Counted from the stretch's first letter, positions 51,925 through 61,850 are shown. The stretch: DNA of 64,000 nucleotides from an uncultured Alphaproteobacteria bacterium (GCA_949156565.1 CASCZI010000002.1:1-64000); one strand, 5' to 3'. Notes: a model not told the origin generated them from the sequence alone. Numbers and translations: made by a program.

Positions 51925-52655
51925 TCGTCCATTGACGCCACCATCGCCGACACATCTGAACGGGGTTTATTACTGTTTAATAACAAAAACATGTTTTTCG
52001 CCGAATAGACCAAATTACCCGATACCAACAAATGATCATATAATTCAACATCGATGGTATGTAACATGGCCTGAAGCGTGCGCGTCAATTCAATATCATC
52101 ATTTGAAAATGACATATTGGGTGTGGGGTGATTGTGTAACATAATCACCACCCGTGCGCCCAGATCTAAAACCCGTTTTAAAATTTCTTTGGGATAAACC
52201 GCGGCCCAATCAACCGTTCCCGAACTGTGCAGATCATCGGCCAACAATCGAAACGTCTTGTCCAGATACAAAATATGAAATTCTTCGATGGTTTTGCCAC
52301 CCACCAACAATCGACAATAATCCATCAATTGATCTGTTTCATAAAATACAGGTTGCTGTTTCAACGCGCCTTGGTACCCACGCCGCATTAAATCATGCAT
52401 AATTTTAATATATGTGGCCGCCGATTGCCCCATTCCATCAATTTTAATTAATTCATCAATGGGGGCCATCAACACTTGGTATATTCCACCAAACGTCTGT
52501 AATAATTGCCGTGCGACTGGTCGTACGTCACGCCGAGGTATTGCATACCCCAACAATAATTCCATCAATTCATAATCAACCAACTTGGCTGTCAGAAATT
52601 TTTCCCGTAACCGTTCGCGGTGGCCATCCCGCCAAGATTTCTTGTCCGTCGTCAA
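51921..52655 (-). CDS. radC: RadC family JAB/MPN protein
   Basis: The 244-residue protein has an N-terminal helix-hairpin-helix part (LRERFL-like RLREKFLTAKLVDYELMELL, DGMGQSAA). Its C-terminal JAB1/MPN+ metalloprotease-like domain has EFHILYLD and LHNHPTPNMSFSNDDIELT, including the HxH...S...D metal ligands. The role of RadC is still debated. It lies 22 bp downstream of map on the same strand. Confidence 0.93.
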   Translation of the reverse strand: MTTDKKSWRDGHRERLREKFLTAKLVDYELMELLLGYAIPRRDVRPVARQLLQTFGGIYQVLMAPIDELIKIDGMGQSAATYIKIMHDLMRRGYQGALKQQPVFYETDQLMDYCRLLVGGKTIEEFHILYLDKTFRLLADDLHSSGTVDWAAVYPKEILKRVLDLGARVVIMLHNHPTPNMSFSNDDIELTRTLQAMLHTIDVELYDHLLVSGNLVYSAKNMFLLLNSNKPRSDVSAMVASMDD

Positions 52656-52677
52656 CCGATTATCCCCCGCGCGTCTG

Positions 52678-53439
52678 TTAAATCATTTTTTCTGTAAAAA
52701 TAATTACGCCATCTTCGGTTATCCCCAATGTGTGTTCCCATTGGGCCGACCATCCACCATCGGTGGTGCGGGCCGTCCAACCGTCGGCATCAATCCGACA
52801 TGTCGCCGCACCTTCGCATATCATGGGTTCAATGGTAAAGACCAAACCCGGCACCATCTTTACCCGATCCCAACGCGAATCATAAAAATGATAAATCTGG
52901 GGATCATCATGCATAACCTTGCCAATGCCATGACCGACAAAATCACGTGATATGGAAAATCCATGGGGTTTAACAACGGCCTCGATCGTTTTGCCAATTT
53001 CTGATAATGGTACACCGGGACCACATACCGCAATCGCCGCATTCATGGCATCTTGACACGTTTGAACCAGTTCACGATGTCGGGGTGTTACATGGCCAAT
53101 CATAAACATGCGCGATGCATCCCCATGAAATCCTTTTAGCTCGGCGGTCAAATCAACATTAACAATATCGCCATCTTTCAAGATCACTTGATCACTGGGG
53201 ATACCATGAACAATAACATCATTAACCGATGTGCAAATACTTTTCGGATATCCCTGATACCCTAAATCCGATGACCGCGCGCCATTTTCCCGCAAAAATT
53301 GTGCAACCATGCGATCAATCTCGCCGGTGGATATGCCGGCCGTAATATGGGGCGTAATAAAATCGAAACAGCGCGCGACCAAATCCCCCACCGCACGCAA
53401 ACGTTTAAAATCTTTTGGGGCATATACAGATGCTAACAT
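52678..53439 (-). CDS. map: Methionine aminopeptidase type I
   Basis: The 253-residue enzyme removes the initiator Met. It shows SICTSVNDVIVHGIPSDQ, GDIVNVDLTAELKGFHGDAS (two metal-binding Asp), FVGHGIGKVMHDDPQI (metal His) and FTIEPMICEG (metal Glu), with QWEHTLGITEDG near the end. The length fits type Ia. It lies between holA (1 bp gap) and radC, an arrangement also seen in related bacteria. Confidence 0.97.
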   Translation of the reverse strand: MLASVYAPKDFKRLRAVGDLVARCFDFITPHITAGISTGEIDRMVAQFLRENGARSSDLGYQGYPKSICTSVNDVIVHGIPSDQVILKDGDIVNVDLTAELKGFHGDASRMFMIGHVTPRHRELVQTCQDAMNAAIAVCGPGVPLSEIGKTIEAVVKPHGFSISRDFVGHGIGKVMHDDPQIYHFYDSRWDRVKMVPGLVFTIEPMICEGAATCRIDADGWTARTTDGGWSAQWEHTLGITEDGVIIFTEKMI

Positions 53440-53440
53440 A

Positions 53441-54427
53441 TTAATTCCGCCTTTTGACTGATAATTTTGCGCCCCGCACCGCCAATTTCAATGCAAAGTC
53501 GCGCAATAACACTTCGGCCGGCATGCCGGTCGTACGTAATTGTTTTTCAAGTTCGTTTAATCGTACCAAAATTTGGGTAATTTCTGACACCGGCCAAATT
53601 TTTACCGCCATATTAAATTTGTCCGCCACTTTCCAAAACAGACGGGGCATCTGACCATCCACCACCGCCGTCAATAATTTTTTAAAATGCCCATCCAGCA
53701 TGCGAACCAACATATTTGGTTCGGCATTATCATATAATAACCGATCCAGCGCCGTCATCGTTTGATTAATGTAACCCGCCGTCAATGAATATAAAAATTC
53801 ATCCGTATCCGCGGCCGCCGTATCAGGCAAACACTTTTCCACGTCATCCAATTCGACAATCTTTTTGTCATCAACATATAACGCGATTTTGCCCAAGAAC
53901 CCACGGGTAATTCCACGATCGCCGCCCAAATGCGTCGTCATGTACGTCATGGCATCGGGTTTAATCTGGGTAATACCGGCGGCAAATAATTCCCGTTGAA
54001 TTAACGCCCCCAGTGTCCGCGCATCATCGGTATAACATGCCAACGCCGCAACACCATCACCGCCTTCGAATAATGCACGCAATCCCCCACCGGCCCGCAG
54101 ATCACCCCCACAAACCAACACCGTTGCACATAACCCAGGATGCGCCACCAAATCCGCAATCAATTTCGCATCGCTGTCACCGGCATTGGATATAATTACC
54201 ATCTTGCGACCACCAAACATGGACGGACTGCAACTTTCGGCGAACAAGGCATCCTGTTTTTCCCGCAAATCCGCCGAATCCAGCGCAAATAAATTATCCT
54301 TTTCAATCCCCAGTTTTTCAATCGCCCGATCGCAAAATTCATCCGCCTGGCCGGCATCTGGACCGTATATCAATACCGCCCGAATTTTATCGATGTTGTT
54401 GTTAAAATCCGCCTCTTTCCATTTCAT
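53441..54427 (-). CDS. holA: DNA polymerase III delta subunit
   Basis: The 328-residue clamp-loader subunit begins MKWKEADFNNNIDKIRAVLI with the DNA-pol-III-delta fold: LIYGPDAGQADEF, FGGRKMVIISNAG, LLRDFALKLA. It overlaps lptE by 4 bp, the typical lptE-holA gene pair. It opens the beta clamp with the other clamp-loader subunits. Confidence 0.93.
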   Translation of the reverse strand: MKWKEADFNNNIDKIRAVLIYGPDAGQADEFCDRAIEKLGIEKDNLFALDSADLREKQDALFAESCSPSMFGGRKMVIISNAGDSDAKLIADLVAHPGLCATVLVCGGDLRAGGGLRALFEGGDGVAALACYTDDARTLGALIQRELFAAGITQIKPDAMTYMTTHLGGDRGITRGFLGKIALYVDDKKIVELDDVEKCLPDTAAADTDEFLYSLTAGYINQTMTALDRLLYDNAEPNMLVRMLDGHFKKLLTAVVDGQMPRLFWKVADKFNMAVKIWPVSEITQILVRLNELEKQLRTTGMPAEVLLRDFALKLAVRGAKLSVKRRN

Positions 54428-54897
54428 TTTTGGCCCGCATCCGTCTGTTCAAATTTACGTGTTTCGGCAATGACATGGGCACCAATACTGTCGGCCAAGA
54501 CATTAATAACATTGGCCACGGCATTATTGTATGACGCATTCGCCGCCACCAAATAACGGACAAACGCATACGATTCCGATGCATCTTGGTGACCACTGGC
54601 AATATTAACACCATCATGGGATAATGTATAATGGGCACTTACCCGCACTTCGCGCCATGATGCATCCCCGGTATTCTGTAACGCCTTGTACGTGGTGACG
54701 GGTTCATCCAAATGAACATTTAACGCATAGGGGGCATTGACATCACGCGCCCCACCAAATTTTGCATTTAATGCATTTCGCAATTCAATGCCGTTAATCC
54801 CACTGATGGGGGGAACATAAATATCGGTGTCGGTCCCAGAAAACATAGGTGTAAATCCACACCCCCCAAGCATTAAAAACAAAAGACATTTTTTCAT
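54424..54897 (-). CDS. lptE: LPS-assembly lipoprotein LptE
   Basis: The 157-residue protein has a lipoprotein signal MKKCLLFLMLGGCGFTPMF (lipobox GGC), a YVPPISGINGIELRNALNAK segment and a VSAHYTLSHDG strand region typical of LptE. It plugs the LptD barrel and helps insert lipopolysaccharide into the outer membrane. The overlap with holA (ATGA) supports the call. Confidence 0.9.
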   Translation of the reverse strand: MKKCLLFLMLGGCGFTPMFSGTDTDIYVPPISGINGIELRNALNAKFGGARDVNAPYALNVHLDEPVTTYKALQNTGDASWREVRVSAHYTLSHDGVNIASGHQDASESYAFVRYLVAANASYNNAVANVINVLADSIGAHVIAETRKFEQTDAGQK

Positions 54898-54971
54898 CGC
54901 GCGTCTGTTCTTTTTTTACTGTTGCAGTTTATGGATATATTAGCTAGACTTTTATCAAATCGCAAGGGGGA

Positions 54972-56216
54972 ATGATGAATATTTTTATTCTGTTTCTGGT
55001 GACACTGGTCATGGCGGGATATTATATGTTTTCGGCACCATCAACACGTGTTGAACATCACGAAACCGAATACGCGGTGACCCGTGCCGATATGCGTTCC
55101 ATTGCCGAATGCACGGCATCGGTCCATGTGGGGGAAATGAATGAAACGCCGTTTGACGATGTATGTGTCACCCAAAACAAGATTCAAACATCACGCATTT
55201 GTTTAAACGCCCGCGGGGCGGTCACCAAATGCGAAATCGTGCGCGGGAAAAAACCCGACGCCAGCTATATCGTCACCGCCGCCGCCCCCATTGAACCATC
55301 CGATTACAACGCCATGTTGGAAATCATGGAAGAATATTACCCAGACGCCCCCACATTTGGCATTTATAACAATGGCGCAATTATGTCTGGCGCAACCGGA
55401 ACGCCGGTGGAAATTGCCAAAAATTTGGTTGGCGAAATGAAATTGGAACCCGGCCAATTAATCTATGTCACACAATATGAAATGCCAGATGTTGAAATCC
55501 CGTTTGCCACACCCGACGCCGGGGATATAACATGTCCGGGGGGAACCATAAAAACATATCGGTTTGGACGTTGGCAATGTATCGGGATCAATACAAAAAC
55601 CACATGCGCCGGGGATACCATATGGGATTCCGACACATCCCAATGTGTGCCCGATGATACCCGACGCCCCCTTTGCGCGGAACGCCAGACCGCCGTCATG
55701 GTTGATGATGTTTGGGAATGCATCGATCCCTTTTCTGATAAAACATGCCCCACTGGGATGACCGCCCGATTGAATTATACCACATTGGAATGGGAATGCG
55801 TGACCGAACCCGTTATTGGTCCAGATGAAAAGAAATGCGAATCCACACGATACAGTGCGGTTTACGGTCCATTGGGGGCCACATTACGGATCCCCACCAC
55901 ATCATGCACCGATTGCGAAGAACCCATAACCGACACCAATACGTGCATCACATATTGTATACCGGCCGCGGCCAAGGTAAATGACCCCAAATGCTATCCG
56001 GGGGGCGCCACGTCATGCCGTGGATCAAATCGGGCGTTTTATTTCGGCTTTCCCACACGCGCGTACGCCGCACGGGTCCCCGATGTCGCCGGCCGAAATA
56101 TCCCATTGGACGATACACATTCCCAAAACAGACGCTTTAATTGCCTGGACTGTGGGGATCGTGGGATCGACACCAAACGATCATTTCCCCCCTATATCGC
56201 CGTATGTAATGAATAA
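54972..56216 (+). CDS. Membrane-anchored cysteine-rich protein, unknown
   Basis: The 414-residue product starts MMNIFILFLVTLVMAGYYMF, a signal anchor; a second ATG three bases later (54975) sits better behind AAGGGGG. Cysteines occur in spaced pairs (ITCPGGTIKTYRFGRWQCIG, TCAGDTIWDSDTSQCVPDD, PLCAERQ, CPTGMTARLNYTTLEWECV), suggesting repeated disulfide modules each with a W-x-C. It is exported, probably surface-associated. It is not the same family as the 60915 cysteine-rich proteins, because no GFW signal or TTYRME end is present. Confidence 0.75.
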   Translation: MMNIFILFLVTLVMAGYYMFSAPSTRVEHHETEYAVTRADMRSIAECTASVHVGEMNETPFDDVCVTQNKIQTSRICLNARGAVTKCEIVRGKKPDASYIVTAAAPIEPSDYNAMLEIMEEYYPDAPTFGIYNNGAIMSGATGTPVEIAKNLVGEMKLEPGQLIYVTQYEMPDVEIPFATPDAGDITCPGGTIKTYRFGRWQCIGINTKTTCAGDTIWDSDTSQCVPDDTRRPLCAERQTAVMVDDVWECIDPFSDKTCPTGMTARLNYTTLEWECVTEPVIGPDEKKCESTRYSAVYGPLGATLRIPTTSCTDCEEPITDTNTCITYCIPAAAKVNDPKCYPGGATSCRGSNRAFYFGFPTRAYAARVPDVAGRNIPLDDTHSQNRRFNCLDCGDRGIDTKRSFPPYIAVCNE

Positions 56217-56412
56217 ATTCATGCCCCCATACGGGATTTAATCATAGATGTCAAGATAAAAGATTTTTTGACATTATTCCTAAAACAGGTCACAATTATT
56301 CCTATGCATGTCGATCAAAACGCACTATTGCCAATAATGGGTGGTGTGGGCATGCATCCGGTCTTGCCAATAATGGGGGCCGGCATATTTCATCAAAACG
56401 ATAAGGAGTTAA

Positions 56413-57579
56413 ATGATGAAAAAATCGATCAAGGCCGCAATTGCTGCGTCCGTATTGGTATCGCCCGCATTCGCGGCAAATATGGAAAATCCATTGTATA
56501 TGCCCGGTGCACGCGAATTTTATTCGAAACTGTCCAATGGTTTAATGTTAAAGGTCGCCGATGATTCCGACGCCCACAAAGACAAAGGACATGATGGCAA
56601 GGTTGAATTTCCGATCATCCGTATCCAAGAAGAATTGGGATTCGGGATCACAAACCGCTGGGCGGTGCACGGATCGGTGCAATACACCCACGATAACGAC
56701 ATCGGCCGGACCGGATTATCGGCGGGCCGTTTGGGGACAACATACCGCGTACTGAAATTGCAAAACGGCCTGATCTGGGACGTGTACGGCGATTTACACC
56801 TGGGGGGGCTGGGCGAAATGCGCGGCCAGTATAACATTTCCGGCATGGCATTATCTGGCGCCCAACAACTTGCGATCCAAGGGGAAGTAACCAAACAAAT
56901 GATTGCTGCTGGGATCACCGACCCGGCAAAAATTGGAGAGGCAGTTCAAAAAGCCGTCGTAGGCACATCGTTAAAAAATGCCCATGGTGTCATTGATTAT
57001 GATAACTATTCCAACGGGATGTGGGGTTTCCATGTGGGAACCAAGTTCGGCCGCGTATGGAACGAAAAGCTGACAACCAGTGCGTTTGTAGAGGTTCTGC
57101 GAACCTTTGGCGACGACAACAGTCGGATCCGCATCGTCGGCGACAATACACCAATTTTAGGGACCAATTCAACGGCGACTTTGCTGGCGGCAATGTATGC
57201 CCCATCCGAAGTAACGACTGAATTTAAATCCACGACCGAAATCAGTGCCGGTGCCAATGTGTTCTATCAATGGTCCGATCGTTGGTCTACGGGGGCATGG
57301 TTCCGCTATAACAATCATGCGGACCAAGGCATCAAAAAAATCACCACAAATGTGACCCCAGACCTTGAACCGGTCAAGGCGGCGTTGGAACAGAAACTGG
57401 CCGATATGAACGACGGGTTTGACGAATACATCGTTGGCCTGTCTGTGGCGCATCAGTTTACCGAACACGCCCAGGTGGCCCTCTATGGCGAATACACATT
57501 CGACACGGCGCACGCCCGGTCCCAAAACGGAACGGATGTGAAGGCAGAGGCCGGCGTTCGTGTAAACTTTAAATTCTAA
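56413..57579 (+). CDS. Outer-membrane porin-like beta-barrel protein
   Basis: The 388-residue product starts MMKKSIKAAIAASVLVSPAFA (signal peptide; the second ATG at 56416 fits the AAGGAG site at 7 bp). It has alternating amphipathic strands with paired aromatic residues and ends AGVRVNFKF, with terminal Phe. Segments such as GITNRWAVHGSVQYTHDN and FYQWSDRWSTGAWFRYNN match barrel strands and periplasmic turns. It is probably a large barrel of 12-16 strands. Substrate is unknown. Confidence 0.78.
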   Translation: MMKKSIKAAIAASVLVSPAFAANMENPLYMPGAREFYSKLSNGLMLKVADDSDAHKDKGHDGKVEFPIIRIQEELGFGITNRWAVHGSVQYTHDNDIGRTGLSAGRLGTTYRVLKLQNGLIWDVYGDLHLGGLGEMRGQYNISGMALSGAQQLAIQGEVTKQMIAAGITDPAKIGEAVQKAVVGTSLKNAHGVIDYDNYSNGMWGFHVGTKFGRVWNEKLTTSAFVEVLRTFGDDNSRIRIVGDNTPILGTNSTATLLAAMYAPSEVTTEFKSTTEISAGANVFYQWSDRWSTGAWFRYNNHADQGIKKITTNVTPDLEPVKAALEQKLADMNDGFDEYIVGLSVAHQFTEHAQVALYGEYTFDTAHARSQNGTDVKAEAGVRVNFKF

Positions 57580-57621
57580 AAAAACTTAGAAAATAAACAA
57601 GCATAAAGCATATATTGGACA

Positions 57622-57646
57622 CAACCGGGTCAATGACCCGGTTTTT
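57622..57646 (+). terminator. Intrinsic terminator after porin-like gene
   Basis: AACCGGGT-CAATG-ACCCGGTT followed by TTTAT. Confidence 0.85.
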
Positions 57647-57730
57647 ATATCTTGTCCTGGTTTAGGATTAATATCTCTTTTTTCCTATCATTTTTTATGA
57701 TATAATAAAGGTAAAAGGAAGATTAAAAAC

Positions 57731-58849
57731 ATGAAATTTATACGGATTTCTGCCATTTTGGCCGGTATTGTTATGGCGCCGCACATGGGGGCAGATGCCG
57801 CGTATCCCGTCTATCCAAATCGCCAGGTGGCCTATCCCTCGGGGGCGGTCGCGTATCCAACGGCGGTTGGTTACCCACAAAACCGGGCGGTTGTTCAACA
57901 AACACCCAACGCCACATCGGCCGCCACCAACAGTGTGGTCGCATCCAGTCCGACCCGCATCACCGGCGCATTGCCACGTATTGGATCGACATCATCGACC
58001 GCCGGACGGCAATATTATCAACCGGCCGATTATGACCGCTTGGCCGACAGTGGTCTTTACGTTGGTCTATCGGTTGGGTATTCCGCGGCCGTCATGGGAT
58101 CAATGTCGGCAGATTATGCCGGCGAACAGAATGCATGGTTCGTCCCGGGCGCATTCCAAGATGCGGATTTTGATGCCGATGGTGTCATCCCGCTTCAGGT
58201 TTCTGTCGGTGCCGCCATTAATAACGATTTCCGTGCCGACTTTTCTTATTTGCGTTATTCGGGTCTGTCCTATCCGGGATCGGTTCAAACCTATACCGGG
58301 GATGGATATACGACTGCCACGGTTGATGGTGGGGCAATTACAGCCAACGCAACGATGTTAAACGTGTATTATAATATCGATGCCTATACCGGATATTTGG
58401 CGGGGGGATCATTGCGACCATACATTGGTTTGGGTGCGGGTATATCATTAAATACCATCGCCGATTATGTGGTTTATGACGGCACCTTGTACGCAGAGGT
58501 ACCGGATGCAGACCTGCCCAATGTGCCGGCGGGAACATTGACCGCGGTCAAAGACATTTACGCCTATCATAATGGGGGCACGGTCGAACAATTTGCCTTT
58601 ATGTTAGAGGGCGGAATCACCACCAGCCTGGACGGCGGCATTAAAATGGATTTCTTTGTACGGTATGCCAACCTGGGCAAGGTTAAAACATCGGGCAGTA
58701 TTATTTTATCCCAAACCGAATTATTGGCCGACGGCCAAGGTGGCGAATACGAGGCCCCGTATGACAGTGTTTTCCACTATACCAATTGGACCGAAAGTGG
58801 ACGCATTGGGATGGTGGATGTGGGCGTTCGTTTGCGGTTGCAATTCTAA
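57731..58849 (+). CDS. Outer-membrane beta-barrel protein (opacity-family type)
   Basis: The 372-residue product has a signal peptide MKFIRISAILAGIVMAPHMGADA, then a low-complexity Tyr/Pro/Ala region (YPVYPNRQVAYPSGAVAYPT). The barrel region contains GLYVGLSVGYSAAVMG, RADFSYLRYSGL and LRPYIGLGAGISLNT, and ends VDVGVRLRLQF with terminal Phe. TATAAT lies about 30 bp upstream (57699). It is followed 53 bp later by the 58903 gene. Confidence 0.8.
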   Translation: MKFIRISAILAGIVMAPHMGADAAYPVYPNRQVAYPSGAVAYPTAVGYPQNRAVVQQTPNATSAATNSVVASSPTRITGALPRIGSTSSTAGRQYYQPADYDRLADSGLYVGLSVGYSAAVMGSMSADYAGEQNAWFVPGAFQDADFDADGVIPLQVSVGAAINNDFRADFSYLRYSGLSYPGSVQTYTGDGYTTATVDGGAITANATMLNVYYNIDAYTGYLAGGSLRPYIGLGAGISLNTIADYVVYDGTLYAEVPDADLPNVPAGTLTAVKDIYAYHNGGTVEQFAFMLEGGITTSLDGGIKMDFFVRYANLGKVKTSGSIILSQTELLADGQGGEYEAPYDSVFHYTNWTESGRIGMVDVGVRLRLQF

Positions 58850-58902
58850 ACGATAAATCATGCCGCGCCGCACGGGCGATACGCAAGTGTAAGAGAGAGA
58901 AT

Positions 58903-60531
58903 ATGAACACAAAATACATCTATGCCCTGGGCACGATACTCTCTGTTATCTGTGCCACAGACACGTTTGCCGCCATTCGCGTGGGTAATTTGTCGCGCAG
59001 TTATGCCGACGCCTATAATACCGTAAATACCATCAACGCCCGCGCCACAGAACCCGGCACGGCGACAACCAACGATTTACCGGTGCGCGTGGCCGATGCC
59101 GATATGGCATCACGCTTTGCCCGGGGTGATGCCCCGGTGGCCACCCTGGAATCATGTGCACGTGTTTACCCCGATGGCGAATTTATGTGGAATACCCCCA
59201 CCGTCGGTTCACACGCCGGGGGGGATATGACATGTGTGGCGGTGGTGGAAATGCGCGCCATTAATTCGGGCCTTGGGGGCGAAGATATGGTATTGGCCCG
59301 TGCTTATTTGGCGGCCGGCGATACGGTGAAATGTAACATATCGGATTTTCCAGAATCATCCTATACCGTGAATGCCGGCACCATTGAATTTCCGGCCGAT
59401 GCCGAACCCACCATGGATGATGTTATCCGGGTCATGAATGATGAACAAAAGAAAAATGCCGGTATAAAAATTGCCGCCGGCACGGTTATCGGCGGATTAA
59501 TGGGCAATATCGCCGGCCAGAACGAAGTGGGCCGGGACGGCCTGATGGGAACCGGCAAAGGAAAAATGCAAGGCACAGCGATCGGGGCATTGTCGGGGGC
59601 GGCATTGGTCGCAACCAGCACATATAGCGGAAAAATTGCCGGCGATACCATTTTATCCAGCGGCGTCAATGCCGCCGCCGGCAGTGCCATCGGCAACATG
59701 ATGGGGGGCGCAAATACGGTTTTGCGCGTTGAAAAATGCACCCTGCCCGATGGGCGATCCACAACATGTCTGTGGGGGGTATTGCAAACGGGCGACCCCA
59801 TATCACTATCCAATCCCAACGATCCGACGGTTTATTATAATATCAGTACGGGTGACATTGTTCAGTGTAATTCAGATAGTACCCAATGCAACCCCGCATC
59901 ATTAATCAATATTTTGATTGATGGATACGATGATATGGACACGGCCTATGAAGAACAATTTGAAAAAATCAAAAATGATCCCAATATGCAATATAGCCTG
60001 GATAACAATAAAAGAATGTCCCCGGGCTTTTCCGGCAATGCCGATGGCATGTGGGCGCGCGTAACCCGGGCCAGTACCCCGGGGCGTGAAATCATGGCCA
60101 TGGTATCGGATGTCGAAAACAAAACCTTTGGTATGTCCCCGGCTGATTGGTCTAAATGGCGGCGCAATCACCCGGATGCCCAAATATGGGGTCGGGATAA
60201 CAAGGGAAATCCCTATACCCTTGGGGAAGAAAAGAATGCCAACAATTATTCTTTGACCAATTTTAACCCGTCAAAAGAATCGGCCAACAACAGCGGTCTA
60301 CTCGATTATGGCAATCGGGCCCGTATGAAAAACACGATGATTGGTGCCGGGGCGGGCGCTGGCCTGGGGGCATTGGCCGGGTATACCGGTGCCCAGAACG
60401 AGGTTGAAGATCGCTGGGTAACAGAGGTACGCCAATACCAAGATTCATTACAAAAAATATATTGCGTTACGGGAAAGCGATTCCTTAGTCATTATAATGA
60501 CTCTGTATTTATCCCACCGTTGGACCAATAA
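58903..60531 (+). CDS. Exported protein with glycine-zipper segments, unknown
   Basis: The 542-residue product starts MNTKYIYALGTILSVICATD (signal peptide). It contains two glycine-zipper-like stretches (GTVIGGLMGNIAGQNEVGRD and GAGAGAGLGALAGYTGAQNE), both followed by QNEV, and a central GKMQGTAIGALSGAALVATS. Cys residues in the middle (CTLPDGRSTTCLW) suggest a disulfide. Glycine zippers in outer-membrane lipoprotein-like proteins can form oligomers or membrane-inserting helices. The start at 58903 replaces the track start at 58786, which lies inside the previous gene. Confidence 0.75.
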   Translation: MNTKYIYALGTILSVICATDTFAAIRVGNLSRSYADAYNTVNTINARATEPGTATTNDLPVRVADADMASRFARGDAPVATLESCARVYPDGEFMWNTPTVGSHAGGDMTCVAVVEMRAINSGLGGEDMVLARAYLAAGDTVKCNISDFPESSYTVNAGTIEFPADAEPTMDDVIRVMNDEQKKNAGIKIAAGTVIGGLMGNIAGQNEVGRDGLMGTGKGKMQGTAIGALSGAALVATSTYSGKIAGDTILSSGVNAAAGSAIGNMMGGANTVLRVEKCTLPDGRSTTCLWGVLQTGDPISLSNPNDPTVYYNISTGDIVQCNSDSTQCNPASLINILIDGYDDMDTAYEEQFEKIKNDPNMQYSLDNNKRMSPGFSGNADGMWARVTRASTPGREIMAMVSDVENKTFGMSPADWSKWRRNHPDAQIWGRDNKGNPYTLGEEKNANNYSLTNFNPSKESANNSGLLDYGNRARMKNTMIGAGAGAGLGALAGYTGAQNEVEDRWVTEVRQYQDSLQKIYCVTGKRFLSHYNDSVFIPPLDQ

Positions 60532-60551
60532 TCCCTTTGCGTGATTCAGGG

Positions 60552-60863
60552 TTCAGAGTGCAGAGTTCGGATATATCCCCCCTCCCCCGTTCGGGGTACT
60601 CCCTCGAGGGAGAAGAACTGTGACTCAGGCTTGTTCGGTCCAGGTTCCCCTCCTGTGGGGGGGGTGGGCGCGAAATCGGGCCCCGCAAAAATTAAAAATT
60701 TTTGGGGGTGATACCGACGGGGTGGTCTTTTATTTAGATCCCATACGGGGGAGTTCGTTGTTCCCAATTTTCCCCTTGTCAAAAGTCGTGCAAACGGGTA
60801 TAATTCCTGGGGTTGGACGTAATTTGACTATGCCTAATCCAAAGGGTGGTTTAGATTAGGCAT
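60552..60863 (+). promoter_or_regulatory. Repeated noncoding module B upstream of cysteine-rich gene
   Basis: Direct counterpart of module A (5894-6346, minus). It holds the palindrome CTCCCTCGAGGGAG (60599-60612), the conserved GGGCGCGAAATCGGGC to GGGGTGGTCTTT block, then the promoter and the leader. A 9-codon leader ORF (MPNPKGGLD) begins at 60830. Confidence 0.75.
60776..60804 (+). promoter_or_regulatory. Sigma70-type promoter of the cysteine-rich gene (module B)
   Basis: TTGTCA, 17 bp, TATAAT; conserved in module A with the same spacing and downstream TCCTGGGGTTGG. Confidence 0.8.
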
Positions 60864-60932
60864 AATCTTTAAATTAAAAATCCCGGATTTCTGCACTTTC
60901 CTTTCCCCCCAACTATGCCTAATCTAAACCAC
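60830..60932 (+). promoter_or_regulatory. Leader RNA with mutually exclusive pairings over the start codon
   Basis: GTGGTTTAGATTAGGCAT (60846-60863) is perfectly complementary over 18 bp to ATGCCTAATCTAAACCAC at the gene start (60915-60932). Its last 10 bases also pair with ATGCCTAATC at 60830-60839. Pairing with the start would hide the initiation site; pairing with the leader arm would free it. Confidence 0.6.
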
Positions 60933-61700
60933 GGTTTTTGGGGCGCAATTATGGCCATTTTGACCGCCACATCGGCCGGTGCTGCGACATGCGATCCGGG
61001 GTATTATATGGAAAGTGGGTCATGCACCAAATGCAAAACAGGTTTTTATTGCCCCGGTGATGATACCGCCCACACATGCCCAACCGATACAACCGATTGG
61101 CGTAAAATATTTTCCAATTTGGGTCATACTGTCCAAGAATTTGGAAAAACCAAATATATGTCTTGGTGTATTAATTGCCCGATAAGTGCCCCCCAACATT
61201 GCGTTGTGGGATTTGACGCAACCACGACCACCGGCGTCGTATATGTTGAACAACCATTTACAGGAACAGATTATCATTTAAACAATGATTTTTATTGGTA
61301 TATGGCCAAAGATGGATATTATTTATCCCCCTATCGATCAACAAGTTCCCGCGTATGGTACAGAGGAACCAAATCATGCACCAATGCCCCCGCGCACGCG
61401 CACTATACCGGACCCGGCACGCCCGACGCGCCGGATGGATCGGTTCTGGACGCCAATGATTGCCCGTGGGAATGTGACGATGGGTTTGGGCGCGTCGGGG
61501 ACGAATGTAAACCGTTATGCAATGCGGGCATTACCCATATCCACGCCGGAACCACCACCGCGCCTTTGTTCCCGGTTAAATATACGACGCCGACACTTGT
61601 CATCCGGACACTGGGCGGCATCTGTTACGGAAACTTGACGCCGGGCAACGGCAATGGGGTCAACGTGACCGTCGCCGGCACAACATATCGGATGGAATAA
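60915..61700 (+). CDS. Cysteine-rich exported repeat protein
   Basis: The 261-residue product starts MPNLNHGFWGAIMAILTATS (signal peptide, GFWxAI as in the 5120 paralogue). Then come CDPGYYMESGSCTKCKTGFY and FYCPGDDTAHTCP modules, a variable middle, and the C-terminal block HYTGPGTPDAPDGS, CDDGFGRVGDECKPLC, VKYTTPTLVI, GGICYGNL, TTYRME. The C-terminal third is nearly the same as in the 3-689 gene at DNA and protein level. No Shine-Dalgarno precedes the ATG; CCCCCCAACT does, as in the 5120 paralogue. Function is unknown. Confidence 0.87.
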   Translation: MPNLNHGFWGAIMAILTATSAGAATCDPGYYMESGSCTKCKTGFYCPGDDTAHTCPTDTTDWRKIFSNLGHTVQEFGKTKYMSWCINCPISAPQHCVVGFDATTTTGVVYVEQPFTGTDYHLNNDFYWYMAKDGYYLSPYRSTSSRVWYRGTKSCTNAPAHAHYTGPGTPDAPDGSVLDANDCPWECDDGFGRVGDECKPLCNAGITHIHAGTTTAPLFPVKYTTPTLVIRTLGGICYGNLTPGNGNGVNVTVAGTTYRME

Positions 61701-61821
61701 TGTAAACAACGCCCGTTGATCGGATTAATAATGATATCGTTTGGGGTCAATCATTGGAAATATGTAACACAACAAGGACCCCATATGGAATATAACCATA
61801 ATAATAATCCTTTAACCAACG

Positions 61822-61850
61822 TAAAAATCCGCCCAATGTCGGATTTTTTA
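61822..61850. terminator. Bidirectional terminator between cysteine-rich gene and plsX
   Basis: AAAAATCCG-CCCAATGT-CGGATTTTT, with A/T runs on both sides, between convergent genes. Confidence 0.82.

Noticed and set aside
60846-60932. 18-bp inverted repeats as an invertible phase-variation segment
   Set aside because: The promoter lies outside the repeats, the intervening segment is only about 50 bp, and module A keeps pairing with different sequence; RNA pairing explains both better.
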